Source: Loripinus fragilis
Lineage: Eukaryota; Mollusca; Bivalvia; Lucinida; Lucinidae
Direction of reading: 5' to 3'
Length of the DNA: 64,000 bases
Assembly (NCBI GenBank): GCA_964019695.1
Contig: OZ026524.1
Location: 66,676,223 to 66,740,222 of the forward strand
Shown here: piece after piece, positions 46,906 to 57,202 of the stretch
How positions within the stretch are numbered: position 1 is the stretch's first letter
Layout: each line of letters opens with the position of its first letter
The notes under the pieces: model-generated
The model's database searches: none
Told to the model about the DNA's origin: nothing
What the model saw: only the letters and a program-made list of their open reading frames with translations
Program-made: the position numbers and the translations under genes

Positions 46906-47249
46906 CCTATGTATTCATATGACTTCTTCCACCTGATATGATACAATAAACTTGGTATGGTTCATTGTAATATCCAGGGGTCACGGGCTATTATTTCCAA
47001 CTAAAATTGAATTCATTTCTCTGGAGATCATTTTAGTCTTAGAAAACCGTGTATAGGCCCTGATGAAATGCGGCATTATGTGTAATTTCATCAGGGTCTT
47101 CCCTGTTTGCCAAAAACTCTTTTATGGGTTTCTATATACACATGTTTAAGCAATGGGTTTATGCATCTATGATTAGAAGCAAAATCTCATAAACTGGGTC
47201 ATTGGTTCATTTTTTGTTAAAATGGTGGTAACTTTGTAACAAAAATGAA

Positions 47250-47405
47250 TAAAGCAACAGTACAGTCTCTTTATAACATAACAATATAACACTGTTTTGA
47301 ATTTAACTCAGTCATAGAATTTTACAAAGGAATTACAGGAAAATGACCATGAAATGGTCATTTTTCTGTAATTCGTTTGTAAAATTGTCCCTTTATAACA
47401 CAGTT
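47250..47405. mobile_element. MITE family H
   Basis: ACAGTCTCTTTATAACATAA at the left and TCCCTTTATAACACAG at the right. The centre AAGGAATTACAGGAAAATGA and CCATGAAATGGTCATTTTTC form a hairpin of ~30-bp arms. Confidence 0.65.
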
Positions 47406-47413
47406 CTTTTTTG

Positions 47414-47625
47414 TAAAGTATCTAGTCTTTATGTCCTGGTCAACACATTTCTAGCCATAATGGGAAGCTTTCTCATCTTCCTGGGATGAGCTAGTACTGA
47501 GTAGAGGATTATGTGTCTTGCACAAGGACACAACACAGTGCCACTGTTAAGTCTAGAACCAGCGACCCTTCCATCTCAAGTCTAAGTTCTAACACTCTAC
47601 CAACTAATCCACTGCAGTCTGCATT
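47414..47625 (-). mobile_element. tRNA-SINE 1, old divergent copy
   Basis: The order of blocks is kept (TTTATGTCCTGGTCAACAC, CTTCCTGGGATGAGCTAGTA, GTGTCTTGCACAAGGACACA, CTCTACCAACTAATCCACTG) but many bases differ from the younger copies. Confidence 0.65.
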
Positions 47626-47644
47626 ATAACATGTTTTACATTGT

Positions 47645-47822
47645 TTGTTTGTTTGTTTGATTTGATTCTTTACGTCCCATCAACAATCTTTCGGTTATGT
47701 AGGGACGGGTCTTCCTGGGTTGAACCAGTACTAAGCTAGGATTAATGTCTTGCTCAAGGACATAATGCAGTGAGAACGGTGAGGCTTGAACCCGTGGTCC
47801 CTCGGTCTTGAAACAAGAAATG
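47645..47822 (-). mobile_element. tRNA-SINE 1, head-truncated
   Basis: A young tail and body (TGATTCTTTACGTCCCATCA) run up to GGTCCCTCGGTCTTGA. The outermost tRNA part (A-box side) is missing. Confidence 0.8.
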
Positions 47823-48058
47823 GTTAACTTATAACACTGTCCATACCTATGGATCCCAAACATAGCATTATCAGTAGCCACCCATTCTAACTGCATGTTG
47901 CATGATGCCTGATAAACGTTGTCTATCTCACGGCATGTGAGTTTCATGATGATGTTGCACTTTGGTATGATGTTGCTTATGATGCTGAATCAAAACAAAA
48001 ATCGAAAATTACCTCATAATGGCTAGTTCTAAGAGTGAAACAATGGGTAAACTGATAA

Positions 48059-48218
48059 AGAGAATACCAGGTTTGCGTCGTTTGATATCAAGTTTACCAG
48101 GCTCTGCTTTGAGAACACATGTTGAATCGCTCGGCAAGCCTCGCGATGTCAACAAGTGTTCTCAAAGCCTTGCCTGAAGGTAAACTTGATATCATAAGAC
48201 ACTCACCTAGTATTCTCT
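48059..48218. repeat. 160-bp palindrome
   Basis: AGAGAATACCAGGTTTGCGT ... GATATCAAGTTTACCAGGC is complemented by AGGTAAACTTGATATCATAA ... CTAGTATTCTCT. TTTGAGAACACATGTTGA/CAACAAGTGTTCTCAAA are the inner arms. Open frames through it are artefacts. Confidence 0.75.
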
Positions 48219-48417
48219 ATATAACATGTTCAATTCCTATGGACCCCAAACATAGCATTACAAAGAGCCTAGTATACTTTATTATCTTTTCAGCACAAAA
48301 CGCGTCTGATTTTTTCACATCATCGAAAATTCTAATTAATGATCATATTATTTAATATACCAAATGGAATATTTATGCTAAAAGAAAATAGGTCATATAG
48401 GAGTGACATATTGCGTT

Positions 48418-48575
48418 TTTTTAGTTTGATGCTTAACATCCCAGTCAACAGTTATGGTCATGTTGGGATGGTCAGTTCACCACACCACACTTTTTTCCTA
48501 GGCAAGCTTGACTAAGCCGTTAACCAGTACTTCGTACACATACTTTCACTTGTAACTGACAACAACCCTTCTTGA
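48418..48575 (-). mobile_element. tRNA-SINE 2, 3' part
   Basis: The complement of the 3' half of the 49247 copy: CAACAGTTATGGTCATG, AGGCAAGCTTGACTAAGC, GGTTAACCAGTACTTCG-type blocks, ending at ACAACAACCCTTCTTGAA. The tRNA head is absent. Confidence 0.65.
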
Positions 48576-48782
48576 AACAGCGGAAGAAAGGAGAATGGCT
48601 GTAGCATATATTTAATGATCAATCTCCATTTGCAATTTAAAAGTTCCACAAATAATGGAACATTTGATATGAAAAGTGATAGTGAAATTGTCCTTAAATT
48701 TTCATACTCTAAGCTTCTTGACAAATTTGAACAAGATACATTGTAGCACTCTGATCAGTCGTGTTTGCTGTTCTCTGATTGT

Positions 48783-48880
48783 TGATTTGATTCTTTACGT
48801 CCCAGGCAACAATTTTTCAGTTATGCCGGGACGAGTTTTCCTGGGTTGAACCAGCACTAAGCAAGGATTAATGTATTTGC
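48783..48880 (-). mobile_element. tRNA-SINE 1, 3' fragment
   Basis: TGATTCTTTACGTCCCAGGC to AGCACTAAGCAAGGATTAAT. The tRNA-derived head is missing. Confidence 0.7.
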
Positions 48881-48984
48881 TGTTCTGCATAACATGTTAG
48901 TGCTGAACTCTTAGCATGCTGGATAATCTTTCCTCCTTTTGTTGTTGTCTTCAAAATTTACCTCTTCAAAAATTTCAACACTAT

Positions 48985-49200
48985 CAAGAGTGTCGAAACG
49001 TTTGGATACAGAAAAGTTCGTACAGAACAATTGGGTCCAAAATGTTTGCAAAGGTTATTAGCAGACCACAAAAATCCCTGTTTGCATTGGGAAGAGTTAA
49101 CCCTTTACCTCATAGACACCTTTTAACCTTTTTGCAAACTAAGCAGACCCAGATCAGGCAGCTCTTGTCAGAGTTGCCTGATCCGGGTCTACTCTGTTTG
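48985..49200. mobile_element. MITE family F remnant plus a hairpin
   Basis: AGAGTGTCGAAACGTTTGGA and AATGTTTGCAAAGGTTATTA-GCAG match family F. It is followed by a hairpin with AGACCCAGATCAGGCAGCTC and its complement at ~49143-49190. Confidence 0.45.
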
Positions 49201-49246
49201 CTTATAGAAATATGATTAGATAATATGATCCTACACTAGTGGACCT

Positions 49247-49573
49247 ACCACGCCACGTAGCAGTCGGTTACGTGTCTGGCTACAGATGAGTGTCTGACTG
49301 CAGATCCAGGGGTCACAAGTTCGATCCTGGACCCGTACTTTTGTGGAGATTGATCTTGAAAAAATTTCTATGGTCATTCTACTCCCTTCCGCTGAATCAT
49401 TCAAGAAGGGTTGTTGTCAGTTACAAGTGAAAGTGCACGAAGCCCTGGTTAACCGCTTGTTCAAGCTTGCCCAGGAAAAAGTGTGGTTAGGTGAACTGAC
49501 CGTCCCGCCATGACCATAGCTGTTGACTTGGGAGGTAAAGCAACAAAACAAACAAACAAAACAAACAAACAAA
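49247..49573 (+). mobile_element. tRNA-SINE 2, full length
   Basis: The head has an A-box-like GTAGCAGTCGGTTACG and a B-box in CAAGTTCGATCCTGG. The body includes GGGTTGTTGTCAGTTACAAG, CCTGGTTAACCGCTTGTTCA and GACCATAGCTGTTGACTTGG. The tail is (AAAC)n. It is flanked by a perfect 12-bp target duplication ACTAGTGGACCT (49235-49246 and 49574-49585). It is a different family from SINE 1 but has a similar AAAC-type tail, hinting at a shared LINE partner. Confidence 0.85.
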
Positions 49574-49977
49574 ACTAGTGGACCTGATAAGTAATTTCTT
49601 TGTTCTATGTACCAACATGAAAGTTTATTTATATAATTATTCATAGTGGGTGGAGCCTAGCATGATTTTTCATGAAGAAAAGGGTTAAGAGCTCTAAATA
49701 CTATTATTTAGTGGAGAAAAGTAACAGAAGTCTTCAAACTTTATAATTATATCATCTATAAATAAACATATTCTGATTGGCCCAAATGCATATCCACTCG
49801 AGTCAATAAAACTACATATTGCATGGCTTGCCTGACGTGACGTTGCAAAGCACACAGCACGAGGTAATATTGACAGGCTTATGGGAAGTGAGGTCAGAAC
49901 GTCAAGTAATTTGGCATGATCCATCGGTAACGTCAACGTTTTAATGGTTTAAAATGGCAGGAAATGCATTAGATAAA

Positions 49978-50147
49978 TATATTATATAATAAAACAATTG
50001 TTGACTTATGTTTCGGTAGACATGGAGTGTTATTGAACAGTAAACTAAGCCATATTGACCTCCGCTCCGTGTCTGTCAATATGACGTTTACTATTCAATA
50101 AAACTCCATGTCTACCTCAACATAAGTCAATAATTGTATAATAATAT
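49978..50147. mobile_element. Foldback element
   Basis: TTGTTGACTTATGTTTCGGT then AGACATGGAGT is complemented by ACTCCATGTCTACCTCAACA then TAAGTCAATAATTG. Inner GAACAGTAAAC/GTTTACTATTC and CATATTGACC../GTCAATATG. TATTATATAAT extends the arms. Confidence 0.7.
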
Positions 50148-50259
50148 TGACATACAATATCAGCTCAGTATAAATTTTATTGAAGAATATATTTTAATTG
50201 AAATGTTTTAGGCAGCGTCCAATTTTATGGATCAAGAATGAGAGAAACAAAATATTACA

Positions 50260-50490
50260 TTTTCGGGTCTGTAATGCAAAGAAAATGGAGGGAAATTTGT
50301 CTCACCAAATTACAGCACAGTTGCTTTTATAACACACCTCGTTTTAACATGAATTTTCATATAGCACAGTCATGTTGTGGCTCCCAGATTTATTTTTGCC
50401 AGAGAATTTTTCAAAGGAATTATAGGAAAATGACCATAAAATGGTCATTTTCCAATAATTTCTTTGTAAAATTTCCCTTTATAACCTTTT
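50260..50490. mobile_element. MITE family H copy
   Basis: TTTATAACACACCTCGTTTT, GTCATGTTGTGGCTCCCAGA and AAAGGAATTATAGGAAAATG, then the ACCATAAAATGGTCATTTTC hairpin, closing at TTCCCTTTATAACC. Confidence 0.6.
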
Positions 50491-50519
50491 ATTTACTTAT
50501 ATCAAGACGCTAAACATAT

Positions 50520-51330
50520 ACTGGGATAATCAGCTTTTGCCATCCTAAGGAAATATGGCTCTGTGAATAGCAAAACAACCTGACCAGGAAATGATTTTAT
50601 TATAAAATTTCAACATTTTATAATAATGTGTGATACCTTAGAACATCAAAATATGATATTTAATTTTCAAAAACTTTGATTTGTTTGCGAACCAGTTTTT
50701 CCTCCATCTGGAAAATAGTAATCTAAGTCTAATACTCTTGTTGACCTGAAAAAAGAGGCCTCATAAAGGGTAGGATAGATAAAAACCAATAAATGTTATG
50801 AGACAAAGCAAATTTTCATTCAATGAACATGAATTATTGTGAATATTTTATGATTTAATTTATTGTAATCAAAAATATTTCAGTCATGTTTTTTTCTATA
50901 TTCAATTCAAATTCAGATTGATTTGAACCTCTGGATTCATTGGGCTACACACAGGCAGTAAATGATAAAGTAGACATTAAAGCTTTCTTTTAAGTACTTA
51001 AGGGGCACATCAAGCCATTGTAGGATAAAAGATTAATACAATTTATCAAAAATCATTCATTGTTAGTTATATGGTCCGTACAACTGATTATTAGCCAAAC
51101 CAGTGTTTCTGGTCTTAGCATTAATAAGAACCCCCTCTTGATTACATCAGTAATTTCTCCACTTCGGGCCCCAATACATCACTGAGATTTCTCACCTCCA
51201 TAGAGATGATGTCAACACAAATGAAGATGAAGGAAGCAATGTATTCAATGTATAAAACATATCAGGATCATAATTTAAAGATTGGGGTTCAAAAGAATAA
51301 GTGAAAATGGCGGGAAAACATTGATGCAGG
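50520..51330. other. Unassigned
   Basis: No supported gene or repeat. Confidence 0.35.
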
Positions 51331-51332
51331 TA

Positions 51333-52675
51333 CGAGGGATGTTGGAAAAGAATTGCTTATTTCTATCTGGAGACTTCAAATTTCAAGTAAGCCCAAAAGT
51401 GCTCATTCCATGCCATCAAAGAACTCTCCGTGGCTAGAAATGCAAAGCTTCAACCAATGTATCCACTTCCTGAAGGTGTCACGGTACGCTGATTTTGGCA
51501 CAGTGATAAGGTACTGATGAATAGCAGATCCAAGAGCCTGTCAGGACTAGTATTTGCGCCCAGCAAGGAATTATTTCAATTTCGAAAACATAAAGAAATC
51601 ACATAGGGCAAGATCTAGGGAATACGGGAGGTGAGGCAAAACGGTTACTTTTTCTTTCTTCCAAAACGCCGTAACTATTTCGGAGGCAAGAGCAGGGACA
51701 TTGCCATGTAGAAGACAGATATGTTTAAAACCAGTGACAGGGCGTCGTTCCTGATAATATTTTTCAGCTTCTCCAGTATTATGTCTTTGTAGTGCTTTAC
51801 GGTGATGTTTTTGCCATTTTCCATCGGCACTTTTATTGCGACTCCTTCACCAAAGAAGAAAATTGCAAACCAAACCTTCCTTGCACTCAAAGACCGTTTG
51901 GCAATTATTGGGCGTCTGCTATGTTTAGAGGCCCAGATTTTATTGCTAAACTTTCTGACGGGCTAAAAATGATAGACCCAATTTTCATCACCTATGACGA
52001 CATTGGCAAACTGCTTTTTGTCACAAATTTAAAACATTTGAAGCATATTTTTGGCCACTTTAACCTGTTGTCTGTTTTGTTCATCAGTCAACAGATGTGG
52101 CACCCATCTAGCAAAAATCTTTCGGACTTTCAAATGCTTCTTCAAAATAAGGTGAACCGTTGATAGTGATATGCCTACTTTTCATGCAAGGAACTGTAAA
52201 TCTGGCATCTCCTTCAATGATTTCCTTTATTTTTGAAACGATTTCTTTACGAGATGCAAATTTTGGCCTACCTGATTTTTGTGCATTTTTGATGGACTCT
52301 ACACCAGATTCAAATTTATTTTTTCTAGCTCCTAACTGTGTCATAAGACACACAAGAAGGTCCTTAAGTAGTAGAAAGTTTAGTCATCAGCTGCTTCAAA
52401 GAACAACCAAGTTTTGAGCGAGCTTTGATGTAAGCCCAAATTTCATATTTCTGGTCGACGCTTCTACCAACAATTTTTACTACAGTGGTCAATGACTGCG
52501 TGTATTACTATGGCAATTTTTATGTCTTACATTTAATCTAACATGCATATGTACATCTATACACCGTTGTGTAGACCTTGAATAAACCTAGATAGGTATA
52601 TATTGGTTTTTGTTCGTGCCCTACATGGATATCGAGATATAGGACAATAAGCAATTTCATTTCGAACATCCCTCG
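51333..52675 (-). mobile_element. mariner element 2
   Basis: Termini CGAGGGATGTTGGAAAAG and TTTCGAACATCCCTCG are near-complementary, and the match continues to AATTGCTTAT/ATAAGCAATT. TA flanks at 51331-51332 and 52676-52677. Length 1,343 bp. The termini share the first ~15 bp pattern with mariner 1, so the two are related. Confidence 0.9.
51400..52480 (-). pseudogene. mariner 2 transposase, inactive
   Basis: On the minus strand: an N-terminal FESGVESIKNAQKSGRPKF linker, VVIGDENWVYHF (first Asp), KIWASKHSRRP, KVWFAIFFFGEGVAIKVPM, LLHGNVPALAS and LPYSPDLALCDFFMF (third Asp present). The second catalytic Asp, normally HDN, is Gly (HGN). A stop after YHF and a few frameshifts break the chain. 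It is better preserved than mariner 1 but catalytically dead. Confidence 0.85.
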
Positions 52676-52880
52676 TAAGTGATCATTATCTTATAACTCA
52701 GATATGCATTTTCTTACTGCTTAGCAACTAAACAGACAGCTTTTCTTTTGCCTTTGGAAATCCCCTTTTCAGAATGAGCCTGTGACTTCACACAAATGAA
52801 AAAATGTGGGAATGTTCAATTGGCGAAATTACATTCTTGGCCAATTTGACTTACTCCACTATAGTGTTATAAAGCAGGCC

Positions 52881-53060
52881 TCCAGATAAGAGTGTGTATT
52901 GTAAAACTATTTTCTTTACTTCTCATCCAAAACATATGTTGTGGGTACTCAAAAGAACCCTCTCAATGAGAGGGTTCTTTTAAGCACCCAAAACACATGT
53001 TTAAATTGATGGGTAAAAAAATAATTACAATTTTACGCTAATAAAATTTTCTTATCTGGA
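52881..53060. mobile_element. Hairpin MITE family C, copy 1
   Basis: CCAGATAAGAGTGTGTATTG and TTTTCTTATCTGGA are the ends. The core GGGTACTCAAAAGAACCCTC pairs with GAGGGTTCTTTTAAGCACCC over a 4-nt loop. Confidence 0.8.
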
Positions 53061-53103
53061 TCTATATAAAGGGACTGCACTGTACAAGGTTAAAGTAGAG
53101 ATT

Positions 53104-53522
53104 CATGAAAGAAGTGCATAGGTTAAGATAAACAAAATTTTTGAGCGTAATTTTGTTTGTTTGTTTGTTTGATTTCATTCTTTACGTCCTATCAACAATT
53201 TTTCAGTTAAACAGGGAGGGGCTTCCTGGGTTGAACCAGTGCTGAGCTAGGATAAATGTGTCTTGCTCAAGGACCACAACACAGTGACGACGATGAGGCT
53301 GGAACCGGCGGTCCCTCAGTCTTGAGTCAAGCACTCTACCACTGAGCCACTGAGCTCTCACGTAAAATTTTAAATATTTTCAAATCCATTAGTTGGAACA
53401 TATGTTTTTGGTGCTCAAAAGAACCGTCTCATTGAGATGATTCTTTTGAGTACCCACAACATATGTTTTGGTTGAGAAATAAGAAATAATTTTTTTGGTA
53501 CACCTCTCAACTAAAGGCCTGG
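53104..53522. mobile_element. Hairpin MITE family C, copy 2, with SINE inside
   Basis: The left arm (AAAATTTTTGAGCGTAATTT) ends at the SINE tail. The rest resumes at ACGTAAAATTTT and carries GGTGCTCAAAAGAACCGTCT/GATTCTTTTGAGTACCC. It ends ~30 bp from the Kelch stop codon, so it would lie in the 3'UTR. Confidence 0.65.
53150..53361 (-). mobile_element. tRNA-SINE 1
   Basis: Full body with a (GTTT)n tail at the left and the tRNA head at CACTCTACCACTGAGCCACT. Flanking CGTAATTTT/CGTAAAATTTT is an imperfect target duplication. Confidence 0.8.
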
Positions 53523-53552
53523 TAGTGCCATTTTGAAAGCCAGCTCTAAGTA

Positions 53553-53881
53553 CTACTGCTTAATCATGTCATTTTGTATATTTGCAACCACACATCCAAA
53601 AGTACTCATCACAGTTGGTAACTCTTGCCCTTCCACCCAAAGTTGCCTTCCTTTCTCTTCCTTCAACCAGCACAAGCCCGCCATCCAACTCTTATCATCC
53701 TCTCCTCCAACGATCAATATTGTCCCAGCGTACTTCACGATACCTGCCCCACATAGAGCGTTGGGGAGTTCTGGCCCAGGGGACCATGTGTTGGCTTCTG
53801 GGTCAAATATTTCCACGGAACTGACACAGAATTCGGGGAGGTATTCCTTCTTCCACTTGTCACTGATAGCTCCATTACCAC
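53553..53881 (-). CDS. Kelch gene, terminal exon
   Basis: Acceptor TTATTTCCAG (AG at 53883-53882). The exon opens with GT, completing a Gly codon begun by the G that ends the previous exon, then reads GNGAISDKWKKEYLPEFC, VEIFDPEANTWSPGPELP, GTILIVGGEDDKSW, QLWVEGQELP and STFGCVVANIQ, stopping at 53553-53555. 108 residues. These are Kelch blades (GG doublet, then Y/F-D ... W). The insert between GG and VEIFDP is longer than usual. As the C-terminal exon of a KLHL-type protein it would close the beta-propeller that binds ubiquitination substrates for a cullin-3 ligase, if the unseen N-terminus has BTB/BACK domains (inference from the family). Confidence 0.85.
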
Positions 53882-54036
53882 CTGGAAATAATAACCCCAG
53901 GGTTCATACAGGTGAGTTTGAGTAAAATTCAAGGACTTTTCTAGACTATCCTACAATTTTCACGGAGTAAAAGTTTATGAAAAATCCAGATTTAAGTGTT
54001 AAAATTCTACTTCAGAAATGCTAGACTGAGAAAATG

Positions 54037-54140
54037 GAGAAATTAGTACTAGAAAATTAGTATAAAATTGTAGTGCCTTTATTTGGTGCAGCAATAAAGG
54101 CACTACAATTTTAAACTGATTTCTAATACTAATTTCTCTT
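54037..54140. repeat. 104-bp palindrome in Kelch intron
   Basis: GGAGAAATTAGTACTAGAAA and AAAATTGTAGTGCCTTTATT pair with AATAAAGGCACTACAATTTT and CTAATACTAATTTCTC. Confidence 0.75.
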
Positions 54141-54195
54141 ATCTTTATTGAAATACGGGAAACCCCCATATAGCCCAACCCCCTTCAATTCTTAT

Positions 54196-54510
54196 GTAAC
54201 ATGGGCGGATCAAGAGGGGGGTGTTTGGATCCCCCCTGAAAAATCACAAAAATATAGGGTTCTTACACAATACTGGTCCAGATCCCCTGAAAAATCACAA
54301 AGCTACCAAGCCAGCATTCCATGTTGGGCCATCATCAACACGCCAGCGAAACAACATTTAAATGGCATTTCGCTGGTGGGCCGATTATGGCCCGCTTGTA
54401 GTAGTGGTATTTTGATCCTCCCTTCTCCCCTCATCAACTAAAAGAAAAAAAATGTTGTCAGAGTTGGACCCCCTCTGGGAAAACTTTCTGGATCTGAGCA
54501 TGCCTAGGGT
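54196..54510. mobile_element. MITE family G copy in Kelch intron
   Basis: CATGGGCGGATCAAGAGGGG left end and TTTCTGGATCTGAGCATGCC right end. It shares TGAAAAATCACAAAAATATA and TTGGGCCATCATCAACACGC with 24603-24885, including the CGCCAGCGAAA hairpin. A duplicated CCCCTGAAAAATCACAAA occurs inside. Confidence 0.7.
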
Positions 54511-54756
54511 GTGTATACCATTGTGCTTTGTGTTGCAATCAGTGACAAGAAATAAAGCCTTTCAGCTTGATTTCAATAGGATTTGGATAATCAATTATAT
54601 AATGTTATTTTGTTGTTTTACAGGGAAATTTCAAAATAACTTGGTATTAGTTCCATTTTTTTTATAATTTTAACCAAAGTGCAGACCATGATGAGATGCA
54701 GCATTCAGCAGCATCTCAAATTGGTCTTCTCTGTTTGTAAAAGAGCTCCAAGACTA

Positions 54757-54960
54757 GATTTTGTTTGATTGTTTTGATTCTTTACGTCCACTCAACAATC
54801 TTTCAGTTATGCGGGACGGTTCTTCCTGGGTTGAACCAGTACTAAGCTAGGATAAATGTGTCTTGCTCAAGGACCACAACGCAGTGACGCCGGTGAGGCT
54901 CGAACTCGCGGCCCTTCGGTCTCGAGTCAAGCACTCTACCACTGAGCCACTGCGCTCCCT
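54757..54960 (-). mobile_element. tRNA-SINE 1 in Kelch intron
   Basis: Complete and young. A perfect 11-bp target duplication CTCCAAGACTA flanks it (54746-54756 and 54961-54971). Its closest match here is the 44515 copy (both have CCACTCAACAATCTTTCAGT and ATGCGGGACGG). Confidence 0.9.
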
Positions 54961-55017
54961 CTCCAAGACTATGGATTGGTAGGGTTTACAGTGAGGATAG
55001 ATATTTATATAATTTAC

Positions 55018-55118
55018 CTATGACATATATCTTCCCTTTGTATACCACACTTCCTGCAAGTACTCTTGCTATGTTCATGGGAGGTAACTCTAGCCAACTG
55101 TCTTCTGTTGGGTCATAT
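55018..55118 (-). CDS. Kelch gene, penultimate exon
   Basis: Bounded by acceptor CTGTATGTTGCAG (AG at 55120-55119) and donor GTAAAT (55017 downwards). The first base A completes an Arg codon begun by AG at the end of the 58740 exon, and the last G starts the Gly completed at 53881. It reads YDPTEDSWLELPPMNIARVL then AGSVVYKGKIYVIG: the outer strand of one blade and the inner strands of the next. 101 bp. Confidence 0.9.
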
Positions 55119-55178
55119 CTGCAACATACAGTCACATACCTATACTGATGGAATCTTCCATCTTCTGATTTTATATAT

Positions 55179-55396
55179 GAGCTGTGACATGTGATTTCCA
55201 ACAATGTGGCAGTTTGACAAGTGTAGACTCAGACAAGCCTGTGCAGCCTCTTGTTAAGCTTAGACACTCCAAATAATGTTCAGTCAGTAGCTTAACAGTC
55301 GTAGAATATTCAAGCGACTAGCAAATGCTCTGATCAGACTGCGCGTATGCGCAGGCTGGTCTGAGCCTTTGCTGGTCGCACATACCACATTGTTGG
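55179..55396 (+). mobile_element. MITE family A copy, right end lost to a SINE
   Basis: GAGCTGTGACATGTGATTTC begins it only ~60 bp upstream of the Kelch exon acceptor (55118). The core GCAAATGCTCTGATCAGACT is near the right. It stops at ACCACATTGTTGG where SINE 1 starts, so the last ~17 bp of the TIR are absent. Confidence 0.75.
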
Positions 55397-55597
55397 TTTT
55401 GTTTGTTTGATTTGATTCTTTACGTCCCATCAAAAATCTTTCAGTTATATAGGGACGGGTCTTCCTGGGTTTAACCAGTACTAAGCTAGGATTAATGTGT
55501 CTTGCTCAAGGACACAACGCAGTGATGCCAATGAGGCTTGAACCAGGGGCCCCTCGGTCTCAAGTCAAGCACTCTACCACTGAGCCACTGCACACCC
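55397..55597 (-). mobile_element. tRNA-SINE 1
   Basis: Tail TTTTGTTTGTTTGATTTG, body AACCAGTACTAAGCTAGGAT, head CACTCTACCACTGAGCCACT. It is joined directly to truncated MITE A with no obvious target duplication. Confidence 0.8.
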
Positions 55598-55654
55598 TCA
55601 TAGGAAAGAATAAGTAGATAACAGTATAAAAACTTTCATTTGAGGAGGTATATC

Positions 55655-55812
55655 AAACAATATTGTTGTCATTTACAAGCGAAAGTATGTGCACGAAGTA
55701 CTGGTTAACCGCTTATACAAGCTTGCCAAGGAAAAGCGAGGTTAGGTTAACTGACTGTCCCGACATGACCATAGCTGTTGACTGGGGTGTAAAGAACCAA
55801 CCCAAACAAAAT
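55655..55812 (+). mobile_element. tRNA-SINE 2, 3' part
   Basis: GTTGTCATTTACAAGCGAAA, CTGGTTAACCGCTTATACAA and GACCATAGCTGTTGACTGGG match 49247-49573. The tRNA head is absent. Confidence 0.7.
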
Positions 55813-56110
55813 ATCCAACAATATATGTCACCAAATGAAAATTTTGAATATGGTTATCCCCATTCTAACGCACTTAGAACTGCGCTTATTCAACGTAAAA
55901 ATCTTTTTTTCATCTCAAATTGGAGTATTACAAGCTGCATAAAGCTACGAAATGTGACGTTAATAATGATGTCAAACTATTTGGGACAGTATATAGCAGG
56001 GTATTGTGTCACAAATTTTTTATGTTATCCAATCAGATGTCGCGTTACATTAGCATGTCCATTAGAATTATCAAATCATGATGTATTCTTGTTCCTGAGG
56101 ATTGTTATTT

Positions 56111-56273
56111 GAGTGTAAAATTGTAATTAAATATTATGCATCAGTAAATAAACATGTGTTTTGGGTACTCAAAAGAACCCTCTCATTGAGATGGGTCTTT
56201 TGAGTACCCACAACATATGTTTTGGTTGAAAATAAACGAAATATTGTTTCAATTACTCATTCTTATCGGCGGC
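56111..56273. mobile_element. Hairpin MITE family C, copy 3
   Basis: GGGTACTCAAAAGAACCCTC pairs with GATGGGTCTTTTGAGTACCC. It is followed by the family's ACAACATATGTTTTGGTTGA. Lies in the Kelch intron. Confidence 0.75.
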
Positions 56274-56445
56274 CTGTCATTAGGGTCTGTACTGATTGTC
56301 AAAGTAACTGATCAGAGTATTCTGTTATACAAGGCCAACCTCAAAAATATTTTAGTTTCTCCTTACCCGACACTGTTTTACGGGTATGGGTGGGTCGGAA
56401 TTTTTTTTTAACTTCTCAAATTGGATACCCATTAAACTAAATTGT

Positions 56446-56583
56446 ATACAGTAAAACCTGTCTTTAGAATCCACTCAACAAAAAATTGTTTTTTTTTTTC
56501 AAGACTGATAGTGCCCATTTGTCTTAACGACCTTTGTTGTGTATATCTTTGAGTGGCCGTTTTAGGCAGGTTTTTACTGTATA
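56446..56583. mobile_element. MITE family D copy
   Basis: TATACAGTAAAACCTGTCTT and AGGCAGGTTTTTACTGTATA are complementary ends. TTGAGTGGCCGTTTTAG matches 22118-22135. Lies in the Kelch intron. Confidence 0.75.
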
Positions 56584-56841
56584 GTCCCACTATAGGCAAT
56601 AAAATTAATGCTAAGATAACACTGTTTACATTGGACAATTCTCTAAGTTTGCAATGAAATTAAAAAAAAATCTTCACTGAAAATTGAAATCATTTTTTTG
56701 GAGTAGGGCCTTTTTTTCAGGGTCCGGTAAGGGGAAGCAAATAAAGTTTTAATTGAGGCCCAAACGAATCATAGAGTATCAAAGACTGCAATGGTCCAAC
56801 AAATAGTTAACATGATCATTCTAAATTGATACCCTGGTCTT

Positions 56842-57088
56842 CAGATAAGAGTGCACAACTGAAAATTCATTTTGTTATTTCTCAACCAAAACCTATGTTG
56901 TGGGTACATAGGTCCAGATAAGGATAATTTGTGAACATAAAATTGTATTTTTTTCCTTGCCTGTTAATTTAAACGTGTTTTGGGTACTCAAAAGAACCGT
57001 CTCATTGAGACGGTTCTTTTGAGTACCCACAACATATGTTTTGGTTGAGAAATATGAAAAAAATTTCCATTACGCAATCTTATCTGGA
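56842..57088. mobile_element. Hairpin MITE family C, copy 4
   Basis: CAGATAAGAGTGCACAACTG to CAATCTTATCTGGA. A perfect 47-nt palindrome at 56982-57028 starts GGGTACTCAAAAGAACCGTC. An extra ~60 bp before the core looks like a partial second left arm. Confidence 0.8.
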
Positions 57089-57202
57089 TGCCTAGGTACT
57101 CAAAAGAACCACATCAAGTTTGAGTAAAAAACATCACAACTTATACCAAAAAAGTTTGCTTATCTTGATTTATGACACCATAAACATTTTTCTTGCACAT
57201 AT

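Noticed and set aside
49417..49644. Frame with a hydrophobic FVCFVCLFCC stretch
   Set aside because: Antisense of the (AAAC)n tail of SINE 2.
53533..53925. 130-codon plus-strand frame
   Set aside because: Antisense of the Kelch terminal exon, which has splice and domain support on the minus strand.
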